A DNA stretch of 64,000 nucleotides from Actinomadura rubteroloni (lineage in GTDB: Bacteria > Actinomycetota > Actinomycetes > Streptosporangiales > Streptosporangiaceae). Below are positions 8,949 to 17,377 of this stretch, piece after piece (the stretch's first letter is position 1; the number at the start of each line of letters is the position of its first letter). The notes under the pieces are model-generated. The model made no database searches and was not told the origin of the DNA. It saw only the letters and a list, made by a program, of their open reading frames with translations. A program made the translations under genes and the position numbers. The stretch covers positions 62,001 through 126,000 of the forward strand of contig NZ_MTBP01000006.1 of the NCBI RefSeq assembly GCF_002911665.1, written 5' to 3'.

Positions 8949-8954
8949 ACTCTA
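8949..8954 (-). promoter_or_regulatory. Putative leaderless -10 box of the histidine phosphatase gene
   Basis: TAGAGT on the minus strand, exactly 6 nt before GTG 8942, matching the TANNNT consensus of actinobacterial leaderless promoters. Confidence 0.5.
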
Positions 8955-8962
8955 CGAGATCC

Positions 8963-9613
8963 TCACGGCTCGGGATCGTCGTCCTCGTCCGGGACGACGG
9001 GCACGGGCAGCGGCGCGAGCAGACCCGACCACAGGTGCGACTCGGCTCCCCCGGCCTCCAGCCGCCGCCGGACGCGCTCGACCGTCCCGGCGGTCGGCAG
9101 CAGGTTCCAGATGAGCTGCGGGTAGCCGAGGACGAACGCCAGCACGAAGATCCACTCGTCCCGGGCGACCATCGCCAGCGGCAGCCCGCACAGGATGACC
9201 CCCTCGGTGAGCGCGAACAGCACGAGCGTCCCCTGCCGGGCCTGGGCGACCGCGAGCCGTGTCGCCTCGGCGCGGCCGAGCCCCGGCGGGAGCGGACGCG
9301 GCAGGCGCGGCCCGAGGAACGCGGCGGCGAGCGCGGCCAGCACCGGCGGCAGCCACGGCACCCACGCGGGCACCGCGCCGAGACGGCTCGGGCCGCCCTG
9401 CACGATCAGCGGCGACACGGCGAGGATGAGCGCGGGGCCGAGGATCAGGACGACCGCCGTCATCCGCCACTGGCCGAGGTAGGTGCGGGTGCGGATCGAG
9501 GCGAAGAAGCCGGGGTCGTCGGCGGGCCCGAGGCCGTAGACCGGCTCGATGTCCCCGTCATCGCCGTCCTCGGGTGGTGTCGGGGTGTACATCGAGAACT
9601 GCGGTGGCGACAT
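8963..9613 (-). CDS. Four-helix membrane protein of unknown function
   Basis: Protein of 216 residues with an acidic cytosolic N-terminus (EDGDDGDIEP), about four hydrophobic segments (MTAVVLILGPALILAVSPLI; WVPWLPPVLAALAAAFL; VLFALTEGVILCGLPLAMV; WIFVLAFVLGYPQLIWNLL) and a polar, acidic tail. I do not recognise a named family. The start is divergent from the aldo/keto reductase, and both have a TANNNT box 8 nt upstream, so the 97-bp gap seems to hold two back-to-back leaderless promoters. Confidence 0.75.
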   Translation of the reverse strand: MSPPQFSMYTPTPPEDGDDGDIEPVYGLGPADDPGFFASIRTRTYLGQWRMTAVVLILGPALILAVSPLIVQGGPSRLGAVPAWVPWLPPVLAALAAAFLGPRLPRPLPPGLGRAEATRLAVAQARQGTLVLFALTEGVILCGLPLAMVARDEWIFVLAFVLGYPQLIWNLLPTAGTVERVRRRLEAGGAESHLWSGLLAPLPVPVVPDEDDDPEP

Positions 9614-9621
9614 GGCCGAGC

Positions 9622-9627
9622 ACTCTA
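9622..9627 (-). promoter_or_regulatory. Putative leaderless -10 box of the membrane-protein gene
   Basis: TAGAGT on the minus strand, 8 nt before ATG 9613. No Shine-Dalgarno lies between. Confidence 0.4.
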
Positions 9628-9696
9628 ATCCTCCGCGCGCCGCAGGGGAACGGGTCGCGGGACGGTCGCCGCGGCCTGGGCGGGCCGTCGGAGCGC

Positions 9697-9702
9697 TACA
9701 TT
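9697..9702 (+). promoter_or_regulatory. Putative leaderless -10 box of the aldo/keto reductase gene
   Basis: TACATT, 8 nt before ATG 9711. There is no purine-rich ribosome-binding site in the spacer. Confidence 0.45.
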
Positions 9703-9710
9703 GACCGCCT

Positions 9711-10664
9711 ATGGAAGAGCGTCACGTCGGGCGGAGCGGCCTGCGGGTGTCGCGTCTCGGGCTCGGCACCATGACCTGGGGCGAGGACACCGGTCCGGAC
9801 GAGGCGGCCGAGCAGCTCCGGGCGTTCACCGGGGCGGGCGGCACGCTCGTCGACACGGCGGACGTGTACGGGGACGGCGACGCCGAGCGGATCCTCGGCC
9901 ATCTGCTGCGCGAGCACGTCGCGCGCGAGGACGTCGTCGTCGCGACCAAGTCCGCGATCCGCCGCGACGGCCGCTACGACGGGTCGCGCCGCCACCTCAT
10001 CGCCGCGCTGGACGCGTCGCTGGAGCGCCTCGGCCTGGAGTACGTGGACCTGTGGCACCTGCACGTCAACGACCCGGCGACGCCGACGGAGGAGACGCTG
10101 TCGGCGCTGGACGAGGCCGTGACGTCCGGCCGCACCCGCTATGTCGGCGTCGCCAACCACGCGGGCTGGCAGGTCGCGAAGGCGGCGGCGTGGCAGCGCG
10201 CGTGGCCCGGCCGCGCGCCGGTCGTGTCGGCGCAGGTCGAGTACTCGCTGCTGCGGCGCGAGGTGGAGCGCGAGCTGGTGCCCGCGACGGTCGACGCGGG
10301 CGCGGGGCTGCTGCCCTGGTCGCCGCTCGGCCGGGGCGTGCTCACCGGCAAGTACCGCACGGGGCTGCCGAAGGGGTCGCGGGCCGCCAACCCGCGCTTC
10401 GCCGACTTCGTGCGGCCCTATCTGGACGAGGAGTGCTCACGGATCGTGGAGTCCGTCGTGACGGCCGCCGAGGGCCTCGGCGCGTCGCCGCTCGGGGTGG
10501 CGCTGACCTGGGTGCGCGACCGCGAGGGCGTGGCCGCGCCGATCGTCGGCGCCCGCACCGCCGCGCAGCTCGCGCCGGCGCTGGAGAGTGAGGAGCTGAC
10601 CCTGCCGCAGGAGATCAGGGACGCGCTGGACGACGTCTCCGACATGACGGCGGCGCACCCGTGA
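9711..10664 (+). CDS. Aldo/keto reductase
   Basis: NAD(P)H-dependent oxidoreductase with a TIM-barrel fold, 317 residues. The catalytic tetrad is visible: Asp48 and Tyr53 in DTADVYG, Lys80 in VATKSAI and His118 in DLWHLHVN. The C-terminal cofactor region includes VGARTAAQLAPAL. It resembles the YajO/Tas-like AKR subgroup acting on small aldehydes or ketones; the substrate cannot be read from sequence. Its stop codon overlaps the GTG of the RecD-like gene (GTGA), so the two form an operon even though no functional link is obvious. Confidence 0.92.
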   Translation: MEERHVGRSGLRVSRLGLGTMTWGEDTGPDEAAEQLRAFTGAGGTLVDTADVYGDGDAERILGHLLREHVAREDVVVATKSAIRRDGRYDGSRRHLIAALDASLERLGLEYVDLWHLHVNDPATPTEETLSALDEAVTSGRTRYVGVANHAGWQVAKAAAWQRAWPGRAPVVSAQVEYSLLRREVERELVPATVDAGAGLLPWSPLGRGVLTGKYRTGLPKGSRAANPRFADFVRPYLDEECSRIVESVVTAAEGLGASPLGVALTWVRDREGVAAPIVGARTAAQLAPALESEELTLPQEIRDALDDVSDMTAAHP

Positions 10665-12394
10665 CCGGGGACGCGGCGAGCCCGCACGACGCGGTCGCGG
10701 CGCTGCTGGACCGGGCGGGCGCCCCGGCCGGGCTCGCCGGGCCGGCGGTGCTGCGCCTCGGGCCGGGCGCCGCCGCGCTGCTGGCCGCCGACCCGTGGCG
10801 GCTGCTGCGGGTGCCGGGCGTCACGCCGGGCCAGGCCGACCATTTCGCGCGGGCGCTGCTCGGCGACGGCGCCCGCCCCGACGACGCGCGGCGCGGCCGG
10901 GCGCTCGCCGAGCACGTGGTCGCCGAGGCGGCGCGGCGCGGCAGCACGGTCGTCGCGGCGGCCGAGGTGGTCGCGGCGCTGGAGCGGATGCGCGTCCCCG
11001 ATCCGCGCCGGGCGGTGACGGACGCGCTGGACGAGGGCGAGCTGCTGCCGCTCACCGAGGAGCCGGAGTTCGACGAGGGCGACCCCGACGCCGAGCCGCC
11101 CGAGCCGGAGGAGACGGTCGGCCCGGCGCGCTGGGCGATCGCCGAGGACACGGCCGCCGAGGGGTTCCAGCGGCTGACCGCCACGGCCGGGACGCTCCTG
11201 CCCGACGACGAGGTCCGCGCGCTGCGCGCCGGGCTGCCCGAGGACCGGTCGCTCGCACTGACGGCCGCGCTGCGGACGGGCGTGTCGGTGTGGCGGGGCG
11301 CGCCCGCCGAGGTGGCGGACGCCGCGCTGACCGTGGCGGGCGCCGCCGCCGGGCGGGGCCTGCGGGTCGCGATCGCCGCGCCGACCGCCCATACGGCCGC
11401 TGAGCTCGCCGACCGCGCGGACAAGGGCGTCGCGGTGACGTCGGCGCACGCGCTGCTGGAGCCGCGCGCCGAGCCGTCCGCGCCCGGCACGGTCGTGTTC
11501 GGGCGCGGCGAGCACGCGCCCCTCGACGTGGACCTGCTGATCGTCGCGGACGCGGCGGGCTTCGACGTCGAGCTGTGCGCGCTGCTCGCCGAGTCCTGCC
11601 CGGACGGCGCGCACCTGGTGCTCGGCGCCGCGCCGGGCGCCCCGCCCGCCGCCGGGCCCGGCCGGGTGCTGGACGACCTGGAGGAGTCGCAGACGGTCCC
11701 GGTGATCGAGCTGGAGCCGTCCGGGCCGCCCGGCCCGCTGGAGACGCTGACGGCGGCCGTGCGGGGCGGCGAGCTGGTCGCGGTGGACGCGCCGGACCGC
11801 GAGGTCGTGATCGTCCCGGCCTCCTCCGACGCCGAGGCCGTCCACCGGGCCGTGCAGCTCGTCACCGACTCGATCCCGCGCGCGCTCGGGATCCCGGTCG
11901 AGGACGTCCTCGCGGTGACGCCCGTGGCGGGCGGCGCCGCGGGCGCGACGGCGCTCAACCGGGCGCTGAAAGAACGGCTCAACCCGGGTCCCGGGGCGTG
12001 CGGCGGGTTCGACCCGGGCGACCGGGTGCTCGTCGCGGCGCCGCTGCCGGACGCGGCGACGGGCGAGCCCGGCGTGGTCACGGCGGCCGGGCCGGACGGC
12101 CTGACCGTCGCGTTCACCGGCGGGACGGCCGTGCTCGCCGTCGCGGACGCGGCGCGGCTGCGGCACGGCTGGGCCGCCCCGGTGGCGCTCGCCCGGTTCG
12201 CGCCGCGTCCCGCCGTGGTCGCGGTGGCCGGGGCGGACGCGCCGCTGAGCCGTCCGGTGGTCGCGACGATGTTCGGGCTGGCGCGGCGGCACCTGTCGGT
12301 GGTGCAGGGCGCGGGCCCCGGGCTGGCGAAGGCCGTCCGGGAGACGGGGACGGCGCCGCGCCGCACCCGGCTGGCCCGGCTCGTCGTCCTGTGA
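10661..12394 (+). CDS. RecD2-like helix-hairpin-helix protein lacking ATPase motifs
   Basis: Protein of 577 residues with the layout of actinobacterial RecD2-type helicases: an N-terminal helix-hairpin-helix region (WRLLRVPGVTPGQADHFA, residues 46-63), two RecA-like regions, and a C-terminal end resembling motif VI (MFGLARRHLSVVQGAG). Motif Ia (IAAPTAHTAAEL) and the LNPGPGACGGFDPGDRVLV segment are kept. Motif I, where a Walker A GGPGTGKT is expected, reads RGAPAEVADAA (residues 212-222), with no Lys/Thr. The Walker B position reads IVADAAG in place of VVDEAS, so the Asp-Glu pair is lost. It should not hydrolyse ATP like RecD2. A role as a DNA-binding scaffold is inference. The GTG start overlaps the reductase stop. 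Confidence 0.72.
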   Translation: MTGDAASPHDAVAALLDRAGAPAGLAGPAVLRLGPGAAALLAADPWRLLRVPGVTPGQADHFARALLGDGARPDDARRGRALAEHVVAEAARRGSTVVAAAEVVAALERMRVPDPRRAVTDALDEGELLPLTEEPEFDEGDPDAEPPEPEETVGPARWAIAEDTAAEGFQRLTATAGTLLPDDEVRALRAGLPEDRSLALTAALRTGVSVWRGAPAEVADAALTVAGAAAGRGLRVAIAAPTAHTAAELADRADKGVAVTSAHALLEPRAEPSAPGTVVFGRGEHAPLDVDLLIVADAAGFDVELCALLAESCPDGAHLVLGAAPGAPPAAGPGRVLDDLEESQTVPVIELEPSGPPGPLETLTAAVRGGELVAVDAPDREVVIVPASSDAEAVHRAVQLVTDSIPRALGIPVEDVLAVTPVAGGAAGATALNRALKERLNPGPGACGGFDPGDRVLVAAPLPDAATGEPGVVTAAGPDGLTVAFTGGTAVLAVADAARLRHGWAAPVALARFAPRPAVVAVAGADAPLSRPVVATMFGLARRHLSVVQGAGPGLAKAVRETGTAPRRTRLARLVVL

Positions 12395-12448
12395 ACCCGT
12401 CGCGGAAGCGGAAGTCGGCCTGAGCCGTCGCGCGAGCGCGTTAACTGA

Positions 12449-12482
12449 GGGCCGGGACGACGCCGGAGGCGAGTCCCGGCCC
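12449..12482. terminator. Hairpin between convergent genes (candidate bidirectional terminator)
   Basis: A perfect 10-bp inverted repeat, GGGCCGGGAC and GTCCCGGCCC, with a 14-nt loop. It lies between the RecD-like gene (+) and the enoyl-ACP reductase gene (-). No T-tract follows, as is usual in GC-rich actinomycetes. Confidence 0.55.
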
Positions 12483-12562
12483 GAAGATCGCGAAGCGATG
12501 CGCGCTCGCAAAGGCACGGTTGCGGAGCGAGCGCCAGCGAGCGCAGCAGGCCGGGACTTCAA
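12483..12562. repeat. GC-rich GAGCG-type intergenic repeat
   Basis: The segment holds repeated GCGAGCG/GCGAAGCG-like elements (for example GCGGAGCGAGCGCCAGCGAG). Similar sequence fills the 1813-1924 gap inside the peptide-transporter operon. No coding sequence is supported. It may be an interspersed repeat of this genome, which one window cannot prove. Confidence 0.35.
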
Positions 12563-13354
12563 TTAACTCGACGGGGGCCCGCCCATCGCGTGCAGGCCGC
12601 CGTCCACGTGGACGATCTCGCCCGTCGTCGCCGGGAACCAGTCCGACAGCAGCGCCGCGCACGCCCGCGCGGTCGGTTCGCTGTCCTTGATGTCCCAGCC
12701 GAGCGGCGCGACCTTCGGCCACATGTCCGTCATGCCCTCGAAGCCGGGGATGCTCTTGGCGGCCATCGTCGCCAGCGGCCCCGCCGCGACGAGGTTCACC
12801 CGGACGCCCTGCGGGCCGAGGTACTTGGCCAGGTAGCGCGAGCACGCCTCCAGGCCCGCCTTGGCGACGCCCATCCAGTCGTAGACCGGCCACGCCTTGG
12901 TCGCGTCGAAGTCCAGGCCGACGACCGAGCCGCCGCCCTTCATCAGCGGCAGGCACGCCATCGTCAGCGACTTCAGCGAGTACGCCGAGGTGTGGACGGC
13001 CGTCGCGACGTCCTCCCACGGCGTCTCCAGGAAGTTGCCGCCGAGCGCGGTCTGCGGCGCGAACGCGACGGCGTGGACGACGCCGTCCAGCCGGTCGAAG
13101 CCCGCGTCCGTCAGCCGTCCGGCGAGGGAGTCGAGCTGCGCGGCGTCCATCACGTCCAGTTCCAGGACGGGCGGGACGGCGTCGGGCCCGGACGGCAGGC
13201 GCCGGGCGGTGCGCGCGGTCAGCGTCGGGCGCGGGTAGGCGGTCAGCGCGACCTCGGCGCCCTCCTGCTGTGCGACGCGCGCGATGTGGAAGCCGATGGA
13301 GGCGTCGGTGAGGACGCCGGTGACGAGGATCCGCTTGCCTTCGAGGATGCCCAC
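12563..13354 (-). CDS. fabI: Enoyl-ACP reductase, FabI/InhA type
   Basis: NADH-dependent reductase for the last step of each FAS-II elongation cycle, 263 residues. The N-terminus VGILEGKRILVTGVLTDASI matches the FabI/InhA nucleotide-binding region. The catalytic pair is Tyr158 and Lys165 in VYDWMGVAKAGLE, the same spacing as M. tuberculosis InhA. The segment that in InhA reads HSIGFMP is HAVAFAP here, so the equivalent of Ser94 is Ala. The GTG start at 13354 lies 5 bp after the fabG stop; the ribosome-binding site is weak, suggesting coupling to fabG. The fabG-inhA order is the same as mabA-inhA in mycobacteria. Confidence 0.93.
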   Translation of the reverse strand: MGILEGKRILVTGVLTDASIGFHIARVAQQEGAEVALTAYPRPTLTARTARRLPSGPDAVPPVLELDVMDAAQLDSLAGRLTDAGFDRLDGVVHAVAFAPQTALGGNFLETPWEDVATAVHTSAYSLKSLTMACLPLMKGGGSVVGLDFDATKAWPVYDWMGVAKAGLEACSRYLAKYLGPQGVRVNLVAAGPLATMAAKSIPGFEGMTDMWPKVAPLGWDIKDSEPTARACAALLSDWFPATTGEIVHVDGGLHAMGGPPSS

Positions 13355-13359
13355 GGTGC

Positions 13360-14064
13360 TCAGTGCCCCATTCCCAGGCCGCCGTCCACCGGGATCACGG
13401 CCCCGGTGATGTAGGCGGCGTCGTCGCTGGCGAGGAAGCGCACGGTGCGTGCGACCTCCTCGGGCTGCGCGATCCGCCCCAGCGGGATGATCGACCGGAT
13501 CGCCGCCTGCTGGTCCTCGCCGAGCACGGCGGTCATGTCGGTGTCGACGAAGCCGGGCGCGACCACGTTGACGGTGATGTTGCGCGACCCGATCTCGCGG
13601 GCCAGCGACCGCGCGAACCCGATCAGCCCGGCCTTGGACGCGGCGTAGTTCGTCTGCCCCGCCGACCCGAGCATCGCCACGACCGACGAGACCAGGATGA
13701 TCCGGCCCCCGCGCGCCCGCATCATCGGCTTCACCGCGCGCTTGGCGACGCGGAACGCGCCCGTGAGGTTGGTGTCGATCACCGAGGTGAACGACTCCTC
13801 GTTCATGATCGCCAGCAGGGTGTCCTTGGTGATCCCCGCGTTGGCGACGACGACCCGCGCCGGCCCCTGCTCCGCCTCGACCTTCTCGAACGCCGCGTTC
13901 ACGTCCTCGGTGCTCGTCACGTCGCACCGGACGCCGAACAGGCCCTCGGGGGGCTCCCCGGAGCGGTAGGTCACCGCGACGGCGTCGCCGGCCGCCGCCA
14001 GCTCCCGCGCGACGGCCAGCCCGATCCCCCGGTTACCGCCGGTCACGAGGACAGAGCGACTCAT
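13360..14064 (-). CDS. fabG: 3-oxoacyl-ACP reductase, FabG1/MabA type
   Basis: NADPH-dependent ketoacyl-ACP reductase of FAS-II, 234 residues. The cofactor motif is TGGNRGIG (8-15), NAG is at residues 75-77, and the catalytic Ser-Tyr-Lys are Ser127, Tyr140 and Lys144 (TNYAASKAG). The end VIPVDGGLGMGH is typical of MabA-like proteins. ATG 14064 has GAGAGGT upstream. It is the first gene of a two-gene operon with the enoyl reductase. Confidence 0.93.
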   Translation of the reverse strand: MSRSVLVTGGNRGIGLAVARELAAAGDAVAVTYRSGEPPEGLFGVRCDVTSTEDVNAAFEKVEAEQGPARVVVANAGITKDTLLAIMNEESFTSVIDTNLTGAFRVAKRAVKPMMRARGGRIILVSSVVAMLGSAGQTNYAASKAGLIGFARSLAREIGSRNITVNVVAPGFVDTDMTAVLGEDQQAAIRSIIPLGRIAQPEEVARTVRFLASDDAAYITGAVIPVDGGLGMGH

Positions 14065-14207
14065 GTGCTACCTCTCGTCAGCCACTTGACAACGGCTAGG
14101 AGCGTAGCGGCCCGGTCGCCGCGTGGAGATGTGCCGACCCGACAAGAACCCTCCTCCGCCTTTGTTCCGGCGGGTGCGCCGCGCCCCCTCCGGCGCGCTC
14201 CGCCGGG

Positions 14208-14213
14208 TAGGTT
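14208..14213 (+). promoter_or_regulatory. Putative leaderless -10 box of tldD
   Basis: TAGGTT, 7 nt before GTG 14221. A GCGGAGG lies directly against the start codon, too close to act as a Shine-Dalgarno, which supports leaderless initiation. Confidence 0.5.
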
Positions 14214-14220
14214 GCGGAGG

Positions 14221-15720
14221 GTGCATGACATTGATCCGGACTTCACCGCACTGCCGCTGCGGACCCTCGCCGACGCGGCCCTCGGCCGGGCCGCCGACCT
14301 CGGCGCCGAGCATGCCGACTTCCGCCTGGAGCGCATCCGCAGCCAGACGCTGCGGCTGCACGACGCCGCGCTGGAGACCGCGCTGGACGCCGACGACCTC
14401 GGGCTGTCGGTCCGCGTGGTCAAGAACGGGACGTGGGGCTTCGCGGCGGGCATCGACCTGACGCCCGAGGGCGCGGCCCGCGTCGCCGAGCAGGCCGTCG
14501 AGGTCGCCGCCGTCGCCGCCGCCGTCAACCGCGAGCCGATCGAGCTGGCGCCCGAGCCCGCGCACGGCGAGCGGACGTGGGTGTCGGCCTACGAGACCGA
14601 CCCGTTCACCGTCGCCACCGCCGACAAGATCGCCCTGCTGGCGGGCTGGAGCCGCCGCCTGCTGGACGACCCGCGCGTCGACCACGTGGACGCCTCGCTG
14701 CTGCAGGTCAAGGAGAACAAGTTCTTCGCCGACCTCGCGGGCACGGTCACGACGCAGCAGCGCGTGCGCGTCCACAACGTCCTGAACGGCGTCGCCGTCC
14801 GCGACGGCGCGTTCGACACGATGCGGACGCTCGCGCCGCCGGTCGGGCGCGGCTACGAGTGGCTGACCGGCAAGCACTGGGACTGGGAGGGCGAACTCGC
14901 CGCGCTCCCCGAACTGCTCGCCGAGAAGCTCGCCGCGCCGTCGGTCGAGCCCGGGACCTACGACGTCGTCGTCGACCCGTCCAACCTGTGGCTGACGATC
15001 CACGAGTCGATCGGGCACGCCACCGAGCTGGACCGGGCGCTCGGCTACGAGGCCGCCTACGCCGGGACGTCCTTCGCCACGCCCGACAAGCTCGGGACGC
15101 TGCGCTACGGCTCGGGCGTCATGAACGTCACCGGCGACCGCACCGCCGAGCACGGCCTGGCCACCATCGGGTACGACGACGAGGGCGTGGCGACGCAGGC
15201 GTTCGACATCGTCACCGACGGGATCTTCACCGGCTACCAGACCGACCGGCGCATCGCCCGGCTGACGGGCGCGTCGCGCTCCAACGGCTGCGCGTTCGCC
15301 GACGCCGCGTCCAGCATGCCGATCCAGCGGATGGCGAACGTGTCGCTCCGGCCCGCGCCGGACGGCCCGGGCGTGGACGAGCTGATCTCCGGCGTCGACC
15401 GGGGCGTCTACATCGTCGGCGACAAGAGCTGGTCGATCGACATGCAGCGGTACAACTTCCAGTTCACCGGGCAGCGGTTCTACCGCATCGAGAACGGGCG
15501 GCTGGCCGGGCAGCTCCGCGACGTCGCCTACCAGGCCACGACGACGGACTTCTGGAACTCGATGGAGGCCGTCGGCGGCCCGCAGACCTACGTGCTCGGC
15601 GGCGCGTTCAACTGCGGGAAGGGCCAGCCCGGCCAGGTCGCCCCCGTCAGCCACGGCACCCCGGCGGCGCTGTTCCGGGGCGTCAACATCCTCAACACGC
15701 TGAAGGAGGCGGGGAATTGA
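14221..15720 (+). CDS. tldD: Metalloprotease subunit TldD
   Basis: Catalytic subunit of the TldD/TldE heterodimeric zinc metalloprotease, 499 residues. The zinc motif HExxxH is visible in LTIHESIGHATELD, followed by the conserved regions YAGTSFATPDKLGTLRYGSG and IGYDDEGV, and the C-terminal NCGKGQPGQ region. In enterobacteria the complex finishes microcin processing and degrades peptides; the actinobacterial substrate is unknown. Two starts are possible (TTG 14212, GTG 14221). I take GTG because a -10 box sits 7 nt upstream. Its stop overlaps the tldE start. Confidence 0.9.
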   Translation: MHDIDPDFTALPLRTLADAALGRAADLGAEHADFRLERIRSQTLRLHDAALETALDADDLGLSVRVVKNGTWGFAAGIDLTPEGAARVAEQAVEVAAVAAAVNREPIELAPEPAHGERTWVSAYETDPFTVATADKIALLAGWSRRLLDDPRVDHVDASLLQVKENKFFADLAGTVTTQQRVRVHNVLNGVAVRDGAFDTMRTLAPPVGRGYEWLTGKHWDWEGELAALPELLAEKLAAPSVEPGTYDVVVDPSNLWLTIHESIGHATELDRALGYEAAYAGTSFATPDKLGTLRYGSGVMNVTGDRTAEHGLATIGYDDEGVATQAFDIVTDGIFTGYQTDRRIARLTGASRSNGCAFADAASSMPIQRMANVSLRPAPDGPGVDELISGVDRGVYIVGDKSWSIDMQRYNFQFTGQRFYRIENGRLAGQLRDVAYQATTTDFWNSMEAVGGPQTYVLGGAFNCGKGQPGQVAPVSHGTPAALFRGVNILNTLKEAGN

Positions 15721-17108
15721 GCACCCTCCGGCCGCAGGAGGCCGTCGAGCGCGCGCTCGCGCTGTCGCGCTCCGACGACTGCATCGTCATCGCCGACGAG
15801 GCGAGCACCGCCAACCTGCGCTTCGCGGGCAACACCCTCACCACCAACGGCGTGACCCGCTCGGCGCGGCTCACGGTGATCGCGCTGCGGTCCACCGGGG
15901 ACGGCGTGGCGTCCGGGGTCGTGTCGCGCGCGGCCGTGACCGCGGACGGCATCGAGGACCTGGTCCGGGCCGCCGAGGCCGTCGCCGCCGGGGCCGAAGC
16001 CGCCGAGGACGCGGCGCCGCTCGTCCCGCCGGGCGACGCGGCGGCCGGCGGGGGCTGGGACGACCCGCCCGGCGAGACCGGCATCGGCGTCTACGAGGGC
16101 GTCGCGCCCGCGCTCGGCGAGGCGTTCGCCCGCGCCGCCGCCGAGGACCGCCGCCTGTACGGGTTCGCCAACCACACGCTGACGTCGTCGTTCCTCGGGA
16201 CGTCGGCGGGGCTGCGGCTGCGCCACGACCAGCCGACCGGCCTGCTGGAGCTGAACGCCAAGGGCGCGGGCGGCTCGGTGTGGACGGGCGCGGGCACCCG
16301 CGACTTCACCGACGTGGACGTCGCCGCGCTCACCGGCGACCTCGCGCGGCGGCAGGCGTGGGGCGAGCGGCGGATCGACCTGCCCGCGGGCCGGTACGAG
16401 ACGCTGCTGCCGCCGAGCGCGGTCGCCGACCTGATGATCTACCTGTACTGGTCGGCGGGCGCGCGCGACGCCCACGACGGCCGGACGGTCTTCTCCGCGC
16501 CCGGCGGCGGCACCCGCGTCGGCGAGAAGCTGTCGCCGCTGCCGCTGACGCTGTCCAGCGACCCGGGCGCGGCGGGGCTGGAGTGCTCGCCGTTCGTCCT
16601 GGCGCACGCGTCGGGCCGCGAGTCGTCGGTGTTCGACAACGGCACGCCGCTCACCGCGACGGACTGGATCTCGGGCGGCACGCTCTCCGCGCTCACCCAG
16701 ACGCGCGACTCGGCGCGCCGGACGGGCCTGGCCGTCACGCCCGCGATCGACAATCTGATCATGACGGGCGGGGACGGCGGCGCGTCCCTGGACGACATGA
16801 TCGCGCGCACCGAGCGGGGGCTGCTGCTGACCTGCCTGTGGTACATCCGCGAGGTCGATCCCCAGCGGCTGCTGCTCACCGGGCTCACCCGCGACGGCGT
16901 CTTCCTCGTGGAGGACGGCGCGGTCGTCGGCGCGGTGAACAACTTCCGGTTCAACGAGAGCCCGGTGGACCTGCTCGGCCGGGTGACCGAGGCGGGCGCG
17001 ACCGCGCCGACGCTGCCGCGCGAGTGGTCGGACTACTTCACCCGCGCCGCGATGCCGCCGCTGCGCGTCCCGGACTTCAACATGTCCACGGTGTCCCAGG
17101 CGTCCTGA
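15717..17108 (+). CDS. tldE: Metalloprotease subunit TldE (PmbA family)
   Basis: Non-catalytic partner of TldD, 463 residues, lacking the HExxxH motif as expected for TldE/PmbA. Family blocks include NLRFAGNTLTTNGV near the N-terminus, DFTDVDVAALTGDLARRQ in the middle and NNFRFNESPVDLL near the C-terminus. The start is TTG 15717, with an excellent AAGGAGG 7 nt upstream, and it overlaps the tldD stop as TTGA. Production is therefore coupled to tldD. Confidence 0.9.
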   Translation: MSTLRPQEAVERALALSRSDDCIVIADEASTANLRFAGNTLTTNGVTRSARLTVIALRSTGDGVASGVVSRAAVTADGIEDLVRAAEAVAAGAEAAEDAAPLVPPGDAAAGGGWDDPPGETGIGVYEGVAPALGEAFARAAAEDRRLYGFANHTLTSSFLGTSAGLRLRHDQPTGLLELNAKGAGGSVWTGAGTRDFTDVDVAALTGDLARRQAWGERRIDLPAGRYETLLPPSAVADLMIYLYWSAGARDAHDGRTVFSAPGGGTRVGEKLSPLPLTLSSDPGAAGLECSPFVLAHASGRESSVFDNGTPLTATDWISGGTLSALTQTRDSARRTGLAVTPAIDNLIMTGGDGGASLDDMIARTERGLLLTCLWYIREVDPQRLLLTGLTRDGVFLVEDGAVVGAVNNFRFNESPVDLLGRVTEAGATAPTLPREWSDYFTRAAMPPLRVPDFNMSTVSQAS

Positions 17109-17118
17109 CGCTCAGGAC
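17102..17118. terminator. Palindrome spanning two facing stop codons
   Basis: GTCCTGA-CGC-TCAGGAC is a perfect 7-bp inverted repeat with a 3-nt loop. Its arms contain the tldE stop (+) and the dodecin stop (-). It can fold in either transcript and may serve as a shared terminator, though the stem is short. Confidence 0.35.
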
Positions 17119-17327
17119 TTGTCCTCCAGGCGGTAGCCGACGCGCAGGCCGACCTGGAAGTGCGCGACCTCGCCGTCGGCGATCTGACCGCGGACCTGCG
17201 TCACCTCGAACCAGTCCAGGTGGCGCAGGACCGCGTTCGCGCGGCGGACGCCGTTGCGGATCGCGGCCTCCACGGATTCGGGCGACGTCCCGACGATCTC
17301 GGTGACGCCGTAGGTGCGGTCGCTCAT
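17112..17327 (-). CDS. Dodecin flavin-binding protein
   Basis: Small protein of 71 residues, the usual dodecin length, assembling as a 12-mer that stores flavins (or CoA in some homologues). The family pattern is clear: VTEIVGTSPESVEAAIRNGV at the N-terminus, LRHLDWFEVTQVRGQI with the flavin-stacking Trp, and the C-terminal FQVGLRVGYRLED. ATG 17327 has GGGGAG 5 nt upstream. It faces tldE, and the stops share a small palindrome. Confidence 0.92.
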   Translation of the reverse strand: MSDRTYGVTEIVGTSPESVEAAIRNGVRRANAVLRHLDWFEVTQVRGQIADGEVAHFQVGLRVGYRLEDKS

Positions 17328-17365
17328 GTGCGCTCCCCTGTGTCGTCTTCCTGCTTCCCTGGCCT

Positions 17366-17371
17366 TACCTT
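17366..17371 (+). promoter_or_regulatory. Putative leaderless -10 box of the DUF3099 gene
   Basis: TACCTT, 6 nt before GTG 17378, with no Shine-Dalgarno in between. Confidence 0.5.
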
Positions 17372-17377
17372 GGAAAC

